64,000 nt of DNA from CAYQOX01 sp964419335 (GCA_964419335.1 CAYQOX010000006.1:1-64000); one strand, 5' to 3'. Shown: positions 1 through 8,567, counted from the first letter of the stretch. A program made the numbers and translations. The notes: generated by a model not told the origin, from the sequence alone.

Positions 1-2519
1 TGGAGCAATGACCCCACCTGATAGACGACAAGCGTGAGAATATATGCTAACACTGTTAACCCACTTAATTGGAATAATGCCCATTTCCATGAATGGCTTT
101 CTTGTTTCGTTGCAGCGATGGTGGCCATACAGGGGGCGCTGATGAGGCAGAAAAGCATAATACAAAAGCCAACCAGGGGGGTGTAGTGAGTTTGCAGTTC
201 ATGACGCAGGGCTTGAGAATTTTCCTCCACTTCACCAAGAGAAAAAACAATTCCTAATTGAGCGACGAAAATCTCTTTAGCGGCGAAGGCGCCAATGAGG
301 GCGGTGCCGATACGCCAATCAAAGCCAAGAGGCATGAGCAAGGGTTCTAAGCCATTGCCAATGCGTCCGGCGATGGTATATGAAATTTCATCGGCGATTT
401 GGGATTGGTTGATGGTTTCCAAGCGTTGCTGATAAGGTTCTTCAATTTCTACCAGGTAGGCTTGGGCGGCGGAAAAGATTTCGGGATGTTGGTTTTTAAG
501 TTCTGTCAGTTGGACATTCTTTTCACGCTCTAGTAAAGCATAATTCGCATTATCTTCTTGGAGTCCTTCATGTGATACGGTTTCCAGGAAATCTTGTTGG
601 ATCTGTTCGATCGTATCACGTACGGTGAAAAACTCGGCGAGTTTGTCGCCGCCAGCTTGTTGGTAAAGTTCATTGAGTTTTTCTTCTTTTTCAATTTCTA
701 CTTGCTCATATTTGGGATTTGAGGGGTAATATTGTTGTTGCTCTTCATGCAATTCCCATTCGGTTTGGATGGCTTCCATGAGGCGGGGAGAGTCTTGAGG
801 TAAACCGAGTTGGGGATTGAGTTGGATGACTTCTTGGAGAAATTCTGAGCGCACAGTCTCGGTTTTCTTTTCGTATTGTTCTTCGATTCCTTGATTTTGT
901 GGAAAAGTCGTTAGAGCCCAGAGAAGGATTGAAAAGCCAAGAATGATGGTGCCTGCTTTTTTGATATACATATATGTGCGTTCCCACACATGAAGAGCGA
1001 TACCTTTCAAGGTGGGAAGACGGTAGGGGGGGAGTTCCAACACCATGGGGATGTTATCTCCCTTGAGTAGTGTCGAGCGCAGCAGTTTGGCACCGAGAAT
1101 GGCGAGAAGAATGCCGGTGAAATAAATGATTAAGAGGATAGGGGCGCGCCAAGTTTGGGGAAAGAATGCGGGTATAATTAATGCGTAGATGGGGAACCTG
1201 GCGCCACAACTCATCAGAGGAATGACGAGCATGGTGGTCAGCCGATCGCGTTGATTATCCAAGGTGCGGGTGGCCATAATCGCGGGGATTGAACAACCAA
1301 AACCGAGCAGCATGGGAATAAAACTTTTCCCATGTAAGCCGATTTTGTGCATCCAGCGATCCATGTTGAAGGCAGCACGTGCCATGTAGCCTGAATCTTC
1401 CAAGAAGGAAATGGCTAGGAAGAGGAAGAAAATGTTGGGTACAAATGAGAGAATACCACCTACGCCGCCGATGATTCCATCGACCAAAAGGGAGCGCAGA
1501 AGACTCTCGGCTTGTTTCGGCCACAGTTGGCTAATGGTTTGCCCAAGAAAGAGGAAGCCATTTTCGAGCCATGCCATGGGGTATTCACCCAGACGAAAGG
1601 TGAATTGGAAAACGATATACATAATGGTAAGAAAAATGGGGATGCCTAAGACGGGATGGGTAAGAAATTCATCGATTTGATCAGAGAGAGTATGCCGGGA
1701 TTCGACCGTGCTTTTAATCGATTCCTGGCAGGCGCCAGATATAATTCCATAACGACGATCGGCCATGATGATCTCGGGGTTATCGCCGAAGAGATGGACA
1801 ATGCGATCTGTACTTTTTTGTACTTGTTCATGAATCGTTGGATCCTTTATCGCTTTGATGACTTCGTTGTCATTCTCCAAAAGTTTGATTGCGATCCAGC
1901 GTGAACCGTATTTCTCGACCATGGGATGGGAGGAATCCAGGAGGGCTTCGATTTTGGTGATTTCCTCTTCAATCTCAGGGCCAAACGTTATGTGGATTAA
2001 GGGAGAGCGTTGTTGTGGGTTATGGGCTACGTCGATAGCCGTTTCGATGGCTTTCCGGACCCCTATCCCTTTGTGGCCGACGGTGGGAACTATAGGGACT
2101 CCCAGGAGTTGGGATAGATGGTTAAGGTCAAACTCAATCCCTCTCGCTTTGGCGGTATCGCTCATATTGAGTATCAGCACTAGGGGAACGTTTAATTCCA
2201 TTAGTTGGGTGGCGAGGTAGAGGTTACGTTCGATATTTCCAGCATCGAGAATATCAACGATGACATCCGGTTTTTCGTCAATGATAAATTTGCGAGCCGC
2301 GAGTTCTTCGATCGAATAAGCGGTGAGGCTGTAAGTTCCTGGAAGATCAACAATCCGTAGTTCTTGTCCATTGAGTTTGCAGAGGCCTTCTTTTTTTTCT
2401 ACAGTGACACCGGGATAATTGCCGACATGCTGGCGTGAGCCGGTGAGATGATTAAAGATGGTGGTTTTGCCTGAGTTTGGATTACCGGCGAGAGCGATGG
2501 TGAGATTATTATTTGGCAT
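1..2519 (-). CDS. feoB: Ferrous iron transporter FeoB (C-terminus cut by window edge)
   Basis: Inner-membrane GTP-gated Fe(II) uptake protein. The N-terminal G domain shows G1 GNPNSGKT, the GNYPGVTVEKKEG switch region, DLPG (G3) and NMSD (G4, usually NxxD). Multiple membrane helices follow, with the Gate motif FGCSIPAIMATR. About 840 codons are present and the frame is still open at base 1, inside the last predicted helix. It starts at an ATG with an AGGAAA Shine-Dalgarno, 67 bp after feoA, in the order dtxR-feoA-feoB. Unusual: a strongly hydrophilic Glu/Gln-rich segment of roughly 150 residues (about 420-910) sits between the helix before it and the conserved block GRIGNGLEPLL, where classical FeoB has a short loop. 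Confidence 0.96.
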   Translation of the reverse strand, partial: MPNNNLTIALAGNPNSGKTTIFNHLTGSRQHVGNYPGVTVEKKEGLCKLNGQELRIVDLPGTYSLTAYSIEELAARKFIIDEKPDVIVDILDAGNIERNLYLATQLMELNVPLVLILNMSDTAKARGIEFDLNHLSQLLGVPIVPTVGHKGIGVRKAIETAIDVAHNPQQRSPLIHITFGPEIEEEITKIEALLDSSHPMVEKYGSRWIAIKLLENDNEVIKAIKDPTIHEQVQKSTDRIVHLFGDNPEIIMADRRYGIISGACQESIKSTVESRHTLSDQIDEFLTHPVLGIPIFLTIMYIVFQFTFRLGEYPMAWLENGFLFLGQTISQLWPKQAESLLRSLLVDGIIGGVGGILSFVPNIFFLFLAISFLEDSGYMARAAFNMDRWMHKIGLHGKSFIPMLLGFGCSIPAIMATRTLDNQRDRLTTMLVIPLMSCGARFPIYALIIPAFFPQTWRAPILLIIYFTGILLAILGAKLLRSTLLKGDNIPMVLELPPYRLPTLKGIALHVWERTYMYIKKAGTIILGFSILLWALTTFPQNQGIEEQYEKKTETVRSEFLQEVIQLNPQLGLPQDSPRLMEAIQTEWELHEEQQQYYPSNPKYEQVEIEKEEKLNELYQQAGGDKLAEFFTVRDTIEQIQQDFLETVSHEGLQEDNANYALLEREKNVQLTELKNQHPEIFSAAQAYLVEIEEPYQQRLETINQSQIADEISYTIAGRIGNGLEPLLMPLGFDWRIGTALIGAFAAKEIFVAQLGIVFSLGEVEENSQALRHELQTHYTPLVGFCIMLFCLISAPCMATIAATKQESHSWKWALFQLSGLTVLAYILTLVVYQVGSLL

Positions 2520-2555
2520 TTTAGATTTCCTAGATGATATAGTTGCATTCTAACC

Positions 2556-2571
2556 GATTTGTATACAAATC
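2556..2571. promoter_or_regulatory. Perfect 16-bp palindrome between feoA and feoB
   Basis: GATTTGTATACAAATC reads identically on both strands and lies in the 67-bp feoA-feoB gap, about 37 bp before the feoB start. Such a symmetric site suits a dimeric metal regulator or another repressor. It does not match the DtxR/IdeR consensus I know, so the binding protein is open. Confidence 0.45.
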
Positions 2572-2586
2572 AGTAGTAAAAAAAAA

Positions 2587-2865
2587 TTATTTGACAAGGA
2601 TCTTTTGGCTCATACCACGGCCAAGAGCCACCCGGCAGTCTTTGATAGCTACAATATAAGGGCCTTTACCGTTGGCGTTGTTCAGCATTTTCATTTCTAC
2701 GCCAGGAACAAGTCCCATGGCCGCGAGCCGCGCTTTGAGTTCACGGCCTGCGGTCACGTTGACGAGGCGTACGATTTTTCCGACTTCAACCAAGGAGAGA
2801 GGGATCACGTTATTTTCCTTTCCGACTTGTTCTGAGTGGTCAAGATGTTTGTTTTGATTCATCAT
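2587..2865 (-). CDS. feoA: Ferrous iron transport accessory protein FeoA
   Basis: Small SH3-like cytoplasmic protein that assists FeoB. The C-terminal 75 residues carry the family pattern: RLVNVTAGRELKARLAAMG followed by LVPGVEMKML and the closing ALGRGMSQKILV. I chose the tandem ATG at 2865, which gives 93 codons and lies 20 bp after dtxR. A start at 2949 in the same frame would overlap dtxR by 64 bp and adds residues not typical of FeoA. The position between the DtxR-type regulator and feoB supports the role and implies co-transcription and iron-responsive control. Confidence 0.93.
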   Translation of the reverse strand: MMNQNKHLDHSEQVGKENNVIPLSLVEVGKIVRLVNVTAGRELKARLAAMGLVPGVEMKMLNNANGKGPYIVAIKDCRVALGRGMSQKILVK

Positions 2866-2885
2866 GAGAATGATCTTGCTTCTTT

Positions 2886-3422
2886 CTACATTGAACCTTG
2901 GAGTTCTTTGTTGGACTTTTGTTTTTGTTGATTGATGGTATCCAAGCATTCATAAATACATTTTTCACAGCGCACACCTGGGAGTCCGTGTTTGCAGTGA
3001 TACCCATTTGATTCAGACCATTCGATATTCATTCGAGGGCACTTTTCCATAAATTCTACGAACTGGATAAAGCGTTCGAGGATCATAGGAGAAATACCAT
3101 GTTCCATCTTGCAGGCCGATTCTTCGGCGTCTTGTCGGTCAACCGAGAGGATTTTGACGAAGAAGTCGCACAGGGCTTCATGACGACGTACGACATTATT
3201 GGCGACTTTTTTCCCTTTGGAGGTAAGCGTAATCACATCATAGGGAGCATAGTTGATAAGTTCTTTCTCAGCCAGGGTGCGTAAGGCGCTGGTCACGGAA
3301 GAACTTTTCACATGGAGGCGATCCGCGATATCTTTAGCACGTGCGGCTTGTTTTTCACCAACGATGTGATGAATCGCTTCCAGATAATCCTCCAAACTGG
3401 CGCTTAAAATGGTAGTGGCCAT
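2886..3422 (-). CDS. DtxR/MntR-family metal-dependent repressor
   Basis: Metal-sensing transcription regulator, 178 aa. The N-terminal winged helix (DYLEAIHHI..., AKDIADRLHVKSSSVTSALR) is followed by the dimerisation and metal-binding domain (RRHEALCDFF, ESACKMEHGIS), which has the expected Cys/His/Glu ligands. The C-terminal 40 residues are Cys-rich (CKHG, CEKC, YEC), an extension not found in short MntR proteins that might bind another metal ion. As first gene before feoA-feoB, it most likely regulates iron uptake and itself. A near-consensus promoter with a TTAGCTAA palindrome lies just upstream. Fe versus Mn specificity cannot be read directly; the feo linkage favours iron. Confidence 0.93.
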   Translation of the reverse strand: MATTILSASLEDYLEAIHHIVGEKQAARAKDIADRLHVKSSSVTSALRTLAEKELINYAPYDVITLTSKGKKVANNVVRRHEALCDFFVKILSVDRQDAEESACKMEHGISPMILERFIQFVEFMEKCPRMNIEWSESNGYHCKHGLPGVRCEKCIYECLDTINQQKQKSNKELQGSM

Positions 3423-3452
3423 GGTTTCCCTCGAATGTTTGTTCTAGCATGA

Positions 3453-3480
3453 ATTATACGTCTTAGCTAACTTTTTTCAA
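3453..3480 (-). promoter_or_regulatory. Promoter of dtxR-feoAB with TTAGCTAA palindrome
   Basis: On the minus strand: -35 TTGAAA (3475-3480), 16-bp spacer, -10 TATAAT (3453-3458). The spacer contains the 8-bp palindrome TTAGCTAA (3463-3470), which resembles the core of IdeR/DtxR operators (TTAGGCTAA). Occupancy there would block RNA polymerase, consistent with autoregulation by the adjacent gene product (inference). Confidence 0.65.
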
Positions 3481-3558
3481 TCCCTAAAACTTTTTTTTTG
3501 TAAATTTTTCATAGAAAAGAGTTCGTTTCTTCTTCTTTTGAGGCAAATCGGTTATCCT

Positions 3559-4857
3559 TCAATAAGTCATCCAGGAAGGGATATTTTCCTTTAATTGATG
3601 GCGATGGATAATCTTTTGGTTTCCATCTAGATCATTTTCAATCCAAACCAAATGGAGAATTTGATGGTGAGAGTCCCAGGCGATGCTCGCATGGTGAGCA
3701 TCGATGTTTTCGGAAGTGAGCGGTTGACGTTGGAGCAAGGTATTTTGTTCAATATCAATTTCTGCCAACCAGATTTGTGAGATACCGCCCAAATCTTCCT
3801 GCCAAACGACATAAGTTCTTTCTGTAGAAGCAAAAGCGGGGCAGGGTTGAGAGCCGCTGAAATCGGAATGATTCAGTTGTAACTCTTGCGATTCGTTGTC
3901 GAAGAGGTCAAAAGAGCGAAGATAGACGTTATTTTGGCCGTTATCTTGTCTAGTGTAGGTTAAAGCGAGATTTCCCGAAGGGTGAGAGACAAGGCGTGGA
4001 GGATCGAGAAAGGTGCCGCCCTGATGGACGAGGGTGCTGACTGCATCCTTTTCGCCATTGGTAAGGATGAGACGGGAGCGGATTTCCATTTCTCCTTGCC
4101 AGCCTTCAAGAAAGCCCCAGAGGCAGAGAACCGATCCATCCGGCAATGGGGCCATATCGGGAAACCAGCGTGAACTGTACGAACTGCTGTCTTGTTCGAA
4201 AAACGTAATCCGGTAGGGTTCTATATCGGAAAGAGTCTCGGGGAGGGTTCGAGTCTCGTTGCTGAAATAGTATATGTCAGAATGATTGCCATCAATGTGG
4301 AAATCGTGCCAGGCAATATGAAGACGCTGGTCGGGGCTGACGGTGATCGCTGGCGTGAAGCCATTATCACCCATATGATTTGCTGAGGTTTGGGTGATGC
4401 GTATATCCTCTGCTAAGAAAGTCTCATTATTTATTTTGCGGTTGTAATAAATTTCCAAATTATCAATGTAACTTCCTTGGGCGGTCGCGTGACGATTATC
4501 CTGCCATACAGCATGAACCGTATCATTCGCATCGATGGCTAGGGAGGGGTGGTTTCCTCCTCCTTGGGATGCGTGATCGATGCGTTCGGCTTGGGTGAAT
4601 TGGGTTCGATTGATTTGCTGATACATAACTTGGTAAGATGGAGGGGAGAGTTTTTCTTCCCCGACGGAGAAAATGAGGTGGAGATTACCTTGTGAGTCTG
4701 ACGCGAGGGTGTCGGAGGTGTTTCGGGCGAAGGTGATTTCTTGTGTGGATGAAAATAACACCTGGGGTTCAGAGAACTCGATATTACCAAAGATCGGTGA
4801 AGCGGCCATTAAGGAAAGGAAAAACAGTTTAGATATAAGTGATAAGGATCGTTGCAT
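3559..4857 (-). CDS. Secreted beta-propeller (BNR-like) protein under B12 riboswitch control
   Basis: About 432 aa with a signal peptide (LFFLSLMAASPIFG). The mature part has about five repeats of the style hhhhWxDxxxGxxxIYY: HAVWQDNRH, HIAWHDFHIDGNHSDIYY, YVVWQEDLGGISQIW, HLVWIENDLDGNQKI. This fits a sialidase/BNR-like beta-propeller exported to the periplasm or cell surface. I chose the ATG at 4857 because AGAGAGG lies 7 nt before it; an in-frame ATG at 4881 would place that Shine-Dalgarno inside the coding region. The leader carries a cobalamin riboswitch, so production is probably repressed when B12 is sufficient, pointing to cobalamin binding, salvage or a B12-dependent substrate route. 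No enzyme motif is recognisable and the exact function is unknown. Confidence 0.85.
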   Translation of the reverse strand: MQRSLSLISKLFFLSLMAASPIFGNIEFSEPQVLFSSTQEITFARNTSDTLASDSQGNLHLIFSVGEEKLSPPSYQVMYQQINRTQFTQAERIDHASQGGGNHPSLAIDANDTVHAVWQDNRHATAQGSYIDNLEIYYNRKINNETFLAEDIRITQTSANHMGDNGFTPAITVSPDQRLHIAWHDFHIDGNHSDIYYFSNETRTLPETLSDIEPYRITFFEQDSSSYSSRWFPDMAPLPDGSVLCLWGFLEGWQGEMEIRSRLILTNGEKDAVSTLVHQGGTFLDPPRLVSHPSGNLALTYTRQDNGQNNVYLRSFDLFDNESQELQLNHSDFSGSQPCPAFASTERTYVVWQEDLGGISQIWLAEIDIEQNTLLQRQPLTSENIDAHHASIAWDSHHQILHLVWIENDLDGNQKIIHRHQLKENIPSWMTY

Positions 4858-4864
4858 AGGGGGG

Positions 4865-4898
4865 CCTCTCTTTTGAGTCAAGTTTTGGGGAAGAGAGG
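4865..4898 (-). promoter_or_regulatory. Shine-Dalgarno-sequestering hairpin (riboswitch expression platform)
   Basis: In the minus-strand RNA, CCTCTCTT (4891-4898) is perfectly complementary to AAGAGAGG (4865-4872), which contains the ribosome binding site of the 4857 start. This gives an 8-bp stem with an 18-nt loop. A second copy of GAGAGG (4956-4961), directly after the aptamer, could pair with CCTCTC instead and free the site, unless it is held in its own local hairpin (4956-4960 with 4971-4975). The pairing is seen; the switching order is inference. Confidence 0.6.
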
Positions 4899-4986
4899 GT
4901 TAGGAATGACTCTAACGCATGGGAGGGTCATTTGGACGTGTGTTTATGTGTCCAGCCTCTCGATCCCCGAAGAGGTGACACGCGAT

Positions 4987-5138
4987 TTTCACGGCAGGTC
5001 TCCTGACTTACAGCATAGCGCCTTTTCCCCTTCCCGGCGTTTATTGCCAGTGGCTGTTGGAAAGGCATGACGGATTACAGTGGCGGGTCCGTGCTGGATT
5101 TTCACCAGCTTCCCTATTAAGCGAACCGCACCGTGAAA
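4987..5138 (-). promoter_or_regulatory. Cobalamin (B12) riboswitch
   Basis: Read on the minus strand, all hallmark segments of the AdoCbl/cobalamin aptamer are present in order: GGGAAGCTGGTGAAAATCC, CCCGCCACTGTAA, GCCACTGG, GCCGGGAAGG and the B12 box AGTCAGGAGACCTGCC (near 4993-5010). P1 is closed by TTTCACGG (5131-5138) pairing perfectly with CCGTGAAA (4987-4994). The only downstream gene in the same direction is the secreted beta-propeller gene (start 4857). No cobalamin biosynthesis or btuB gene is next to it. Confidence 0.97.
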
Positions 5139-5151
5139 CGATGTCGAGTGA

Positions 5152-5179
5152 ATTATAATCCATGTTGAGATTGAGACAA
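5152..5179 (-). promoter_or_regulatory. Promoter of the riboswitch transcript
   Basis: Minus strand -35 TTGTCT (5174-5179), 16-bp spacer, perfect -10 TATAAT (5152-5157). The predicted start falls a few bases before the aptamer P1 stem, which supports both calls. Confidence 0.7.
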
Positions 5180-5253
5180 GTTTTTGATGGCATTCGATTC
5201 TCATTTAACCATCGAGTGGAAATAGAATCGAATGAATAGATGATGAGGTTTTG

Positions 5254-5284
5254 TTGTAGGATATTTTATTTGTTTTGATATAAT
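5254..5284 (+). promoter_or_regulatory. Extended -10 promoter of the hybrid kinase gene
   Basis: TGATATAAT (5276-5284) is an extended -10 element with a perfect TATAAT hexamer. A weak -35 TTGTAG lies at 5254-5259 with a long 19-bp spacer. Transcription would start about 50 bp before the kinase start codon, divergently from the riboswitch transcript. Confidence 0.45.
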
Positions 5285-5335
5285 AGATCCATCATTGTAT
5301 TGGGATAGTTCATACCTCGTCCTGTGGGTAGATTC

Positions 5336-8300
5336 ATGAATTCAGAAACTAACAAGAAACTTTATCAGAATGAAGAGATCGATCCGTTAAAAAGGAAGCT
5401 GTCCGAACTGGGGGAATTAGTTCATCGCAAGGATGAATTTGAAGATCGGATCAATGAAATAAAGACCAACCTTCGTCGGATCGAACATACTCTGCGTCTG
5501 GGGTTTTGGAAGTACAACATCCAACGGCAAACGGTGTTTTGTTCTGCAGGGATGATGAAGTTTCTAGGCATGGAGCCGTTTGAACAATGTTGGAATTTCG
5601 CAGAGTTTCAGCAAATGATACATCCCGTGGATCGGGATTCATGGACACGGGAAATTTATAATGCGATTCATGAAAAACGTTTTCATGAGCTTGAGTTTCG
5701 TATTCAAGGGTTGGATGGGACTGTGCGGCATTTGCGCGAGGAAGGAGAATTGCAAACCGATTCGTATGGCCATCCTGTGTGTTTTTTCTTTATAGTTCAT
5801 TCTTTAGATACTCCTCCACCAACTATAAATAATACCAACATTCTTGAGCCGAATTTGGAACGAGCGAATCATTTGCTTTCTTCTTCTCGAGAGAATTCTG
5901 CTTTAGCGATCATGGAGTGGGACAAAAAATTTCGTCTTAAGCAATGGTCGAAGAGTGCAGAAGAACTTTTTGGATGGGAAGAAAAGGAGGTTGTGAATCG
6001 TCCCTGGGATGAATTGGAGTTGTTTCATGAGAAGGATCATGCCTTGATCCAGCATATGGCTGATGGGTTTTGTCATGGGGAAAAACAGCATGAAGTGATG
6101 AGTCTTCCTACCAAGACGAAAGCTGGAAGTTATCTTCAATGTGAGTGGTATTTTTCGGTTTTTCATTGGGAGAATGGAGAATCAACAATTCTTTCTCAGG
6201 TCCAGGATATTACGGAGCGTAAAAAGGCTGAGATTGATGTGCATTTTAACGAGGAGCGCTACCGTACCCTTTTTGAACAATCCTCCCTGGGGATTTTTGA
6301 ATCAACACCGGAAGGGAAGATCCTTCGGGCGAATCAGGCTTGTGCTCAATTGTTTGGTTATGACAGCCCTATGGAAGCGATTCGATCTATTCAAGATATT
6401 GCGAAAAGTCTCTATGTGAATCCGGAAATCCGTGCAGAAATCATTCAAGAAGTGCTTGAAACGAAAAAAATGATTGAGCGGGAAGTGTTATTGCTCAAAA
6501 AGGATGGGACCCCATTTAACGCTTTGTTGCGAGTACAAGCGATACAGGATGAAGCCAAGCCGTTCCCTTATCTTCTCGGATTTGTTGAGGATATTAGTGA
6601 GCGCAAAAAGGCGGAATATGCTTTGATAGAAAGTGAAGAACGTTTTCGTACTATTTTTGAACGTTCTTCGTTGGGGATTTATGAGACCTCTCCGGAAGGC
6701 CGTTTTTACCGGGCGAATGAAGCGTTTGCCCGCATGTTTGGCTATGATTCACCTCAAGATGTGTTGGATTCGGTTTATGACATTCCAAGCCAAGTTTACC
6801 GCTATCCGGAAGATCGGGCATTTATTGTCCAGCAAGTATTGAATATGCAGGGGGTGCTGGAAACGGAGTTGGATTTTAAGCGGAAGGATGGAAGTACTTT
6901 TACGGGAAGCATTCGTATGCAGGCCGTGCATGATGCGCGCGGAGGGCATACGTATTTATTTGGTTTTGTTGAGGATGTTACAGAGCGGAAGCGTGCGGAA
7001 GAAGAACTACGGAATAGCAAACAGTTGTTGCAATCCGTGCTTGATAGTACTCCCGCTTTGATCTTTATCAAGGATCAGCAAGGCCGGTTTGTTTTGGTCA
7101 ATCAATTATTTGTCGAGTTTGCTAATAGACCGCGACATCAAATAGTTGGGCATACGGATGATGAAGTTTTTCCTCAATTCGACATGACCGAGATTCGAGA
7201 AAACGATCAAAAAGTCTTTCAATCCAATAGCTTAATGGTATTTGAAGAGACGGTTGAGTCGGAGGATACGGAGAAGATTTTTCTTTCGACCAAAGTGCCG
7301 CTTGAAAATGTGGGATTTCAGGAGCGGGTTCTCTTAGGAGTTTCTACGGATATTACAGAGCGGAAGCGTTCAGAGGAAGAGCGGATTAAGCTGGAATCCC
7401 AGCTGCAACAATCCCAAAAGATGGAAGCGGTGGGACGTTTGGCGGGTGGAGTGGCGCATAATATCAATAATTTATTGACCGGGATTATTGGAAATCTGAA
7501 TTTGGCGGATAGCGAGGCAAGCAATAAATCGAAGCGGTATATACAAGAAGCCTTAAAGGCGGCGGAAAAATCATCCACATTAGTCCAACAGTTGTTAGCC
7601 TTTAGTCGTAAATCGTTTATTTCTCCAAAACCTCTCGATCTGAATGTGATTCTTGACGAAGTTTATTTGTTAGTGCGTCCCTCTGTTGAGCGTTGGATCG
7701 ATATTGATATAGATAAAGAAACTTCTTTGCCGTTGGTCTATGCTGATCATGCCCAAATGACCACGGTTTTTATGAATCTATGTATCAATGCCCGGGATGC
7801 CATCGATGAATTGCTGAAAAGTACTCTTTTGCAGTATCGAGATGATGATTCACGTTTTTCCATTCAAATGAAAAGTGAGCGATGTAAGGTGAGCTCGGAA
7901 GCATGCGAAAATCATACGGAGGCTTATGCGGGGGATTTTGTACGGGTGAGTGTTTCGGATAATGGGATTGGGATGAAGGAGGAGACCGTAAAGCATATTT
8001 TTGAGCCGTTTTTTACGACCAAGGATGTGGGGAAAGGCACCGGATTGGGGTTAGCGAGTTCTTTTGGGATTATCAAGCAGCATGAAGGGTGGATCGATAT
8101 CCAAACGCAGTTTGGGAAAGGGACAACCTTTATGATTTATTTGCCGGTCACCAGCGAAACTCGGCAGGAGAGTGATTTTTCTCAACAGAGTGAGATGGAG
8201 CCGGGAAATGAAACCCTTCTTTTTGTTGATGATGAACGTATGATTCGCAACTTAGCCAAAACCATTTTGGAAAGAAAGGGGTATGAGGTATTTATTGCCA

Positions 8301-8566
8301 AAGATGGGGAAGAGGGATGGAAGATTTTTTTACAGCAGAAAGATGCCATCGATTTGGTCGTTTTGGATTTATCTATGCCCAAACTTTCGGGGCTGGAAGT
8401 CTCGAAAAAAATCAAAGAAATGGATCCCACGGTGAAGATTCTCTTTAGTAGTGGATATCAAGAAGTGGATGTCTTGGGGGAGGAGATCGAGGGGACCGAT
8501 CTAATCACCAAGCCTTATCGTCCTGCCATATTAATGGAAAAGATACGTGCGTTGCTCGATTCATAA
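5336..8566 (+). CDS. Hybrid sensor histidine kinase with five PAS domains and receiver
   Basis: Soluble-looking signalling protein of about 1,076 aa with no membrane helix. Order: N-terminal coiled coil (about 1-45), PAS_3-like (60-165), PAS (190-295), two closely similar PAS units (about 300-425 and 430-555, each with FGYDSP and EDxxERKxAE), a fifth PAS (560-680), HisKA with AGGVAHNINNLLTG (phospho-acceptor His about 708), HATPase (N-box NARDAID, DNGIGM, GKGTGLGLA) and a C-terminal receiver (VDDE, phospho-acceptor Asp about 1011 in LDLSMP, KPY). The residue after the His is Asn, where this family usually has Asp or Glu. ATG 5336 is preferred over an upstream in-frame GTG at 5324. It ends 1 bp from the sucrose synthase stop (convergent). 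Signal and output unknown. Confidence 0.94.
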   Translation: MNSETNKKLYQNEEIDPLKRKLSELGELVHRKDEFEDRINEIKTNLRRIEHTLRLGFWKYNIQRQTVFCSAGMMKFLGMEPFEQCWNFAEFQQMIHPVDRDSWTREIYNAIHEKRFHELEFRIQGLDGTVRHLREEGELQTDSYGHPVCFFFIVHSLDTPPPTINNTNILEPNLERANHLLSSSRENSALAIMEWDKKFRLKQWSKSAEELFGWEEKEVVNRPWDELELFHEKDHALIQHMADGFCHGEKQHEVMSLPTKTKAGSYLQCEWYFSVFHWENGESTILSQVQDITERKKAEIDVHFNEERYRTLFEQSSLGIFESTPEGKILRANQACAQLFGYDSPMEAIRSIQDIAKSLYVNPEIRAEIIQEVLETKKMIEREVLLLKKDGTPFNALLRVQAIQDEAKPFPYLLGFVEDISERKKAEYALIESEERFRTIFERSSLGIYETSPEGRFYRANEAFARMFGYDSPQDVLDSVYDIPSQVYRYPEDRAFIVQQVLNMQGVLETELDFKRKDGSTFTGSIRMQAVHDARGGHTYLFGFVEDVTERKRAEEELRNSKQLLQSVLDSTPALIFIKDQQGRFVLVNQLFVEFANRPRHQIVGHTDDEVFPQFDMTEIRENDQKVFQSNSLMVFEETVESEDTEKIFLSTKVPLENVGFQERVLLGVSTDITERKRSEEERIKLESQLQQSQKMEAVGRLAGGVAHNINNLLTGIIGNLNLADSEASNKSKRYIQEALKAAEKSSTLVQQLLAFSRKSFISPKPLDLNVILDEVYLLVRPSVERWIDIDIDKETSLPLVYADHAQMTTVFMNLCINARDAIDELLKSTLLQYRDDDSRFSIQMKSERCKVSSEACENHTEAYAGDFVRVSVSDNGIGMKEETVKHIFEPFFTTKDVGKGTGLGLASSFGIIKQHEGWIDIQTQFGKGTTFMIYLPVTSETRQESDFSQQSEMEPGNETLLFVDDERMIRNLAKTILERKGYEVFIAKDGEEGWKIFLQQKDAIDLVVLDLSMPKLSGLEVSKKIKEMDPTVKILFSSGYQEVDVLGEEIEGTDLITKPYRPAILMEKIRALLDS

Positions 8567-8567
8567 A

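Noticed and set aside
1..2519. Broken or frameshifted feoB
   Set aside because: The gene shows no complete ORF only because its stop lies outside the window; sampled translation from the start to base 1 stays in one frame with FeoB motifs throughout.
4858..4881. Upstream ATG (4881) as start of the riboswitch-controlled gene
   Set aside because: It would bury the AGAGAGG Shine-Dalgarno and the sequestering stem inside the coding region; the ATG at 4857 gives a normal signal peptide.
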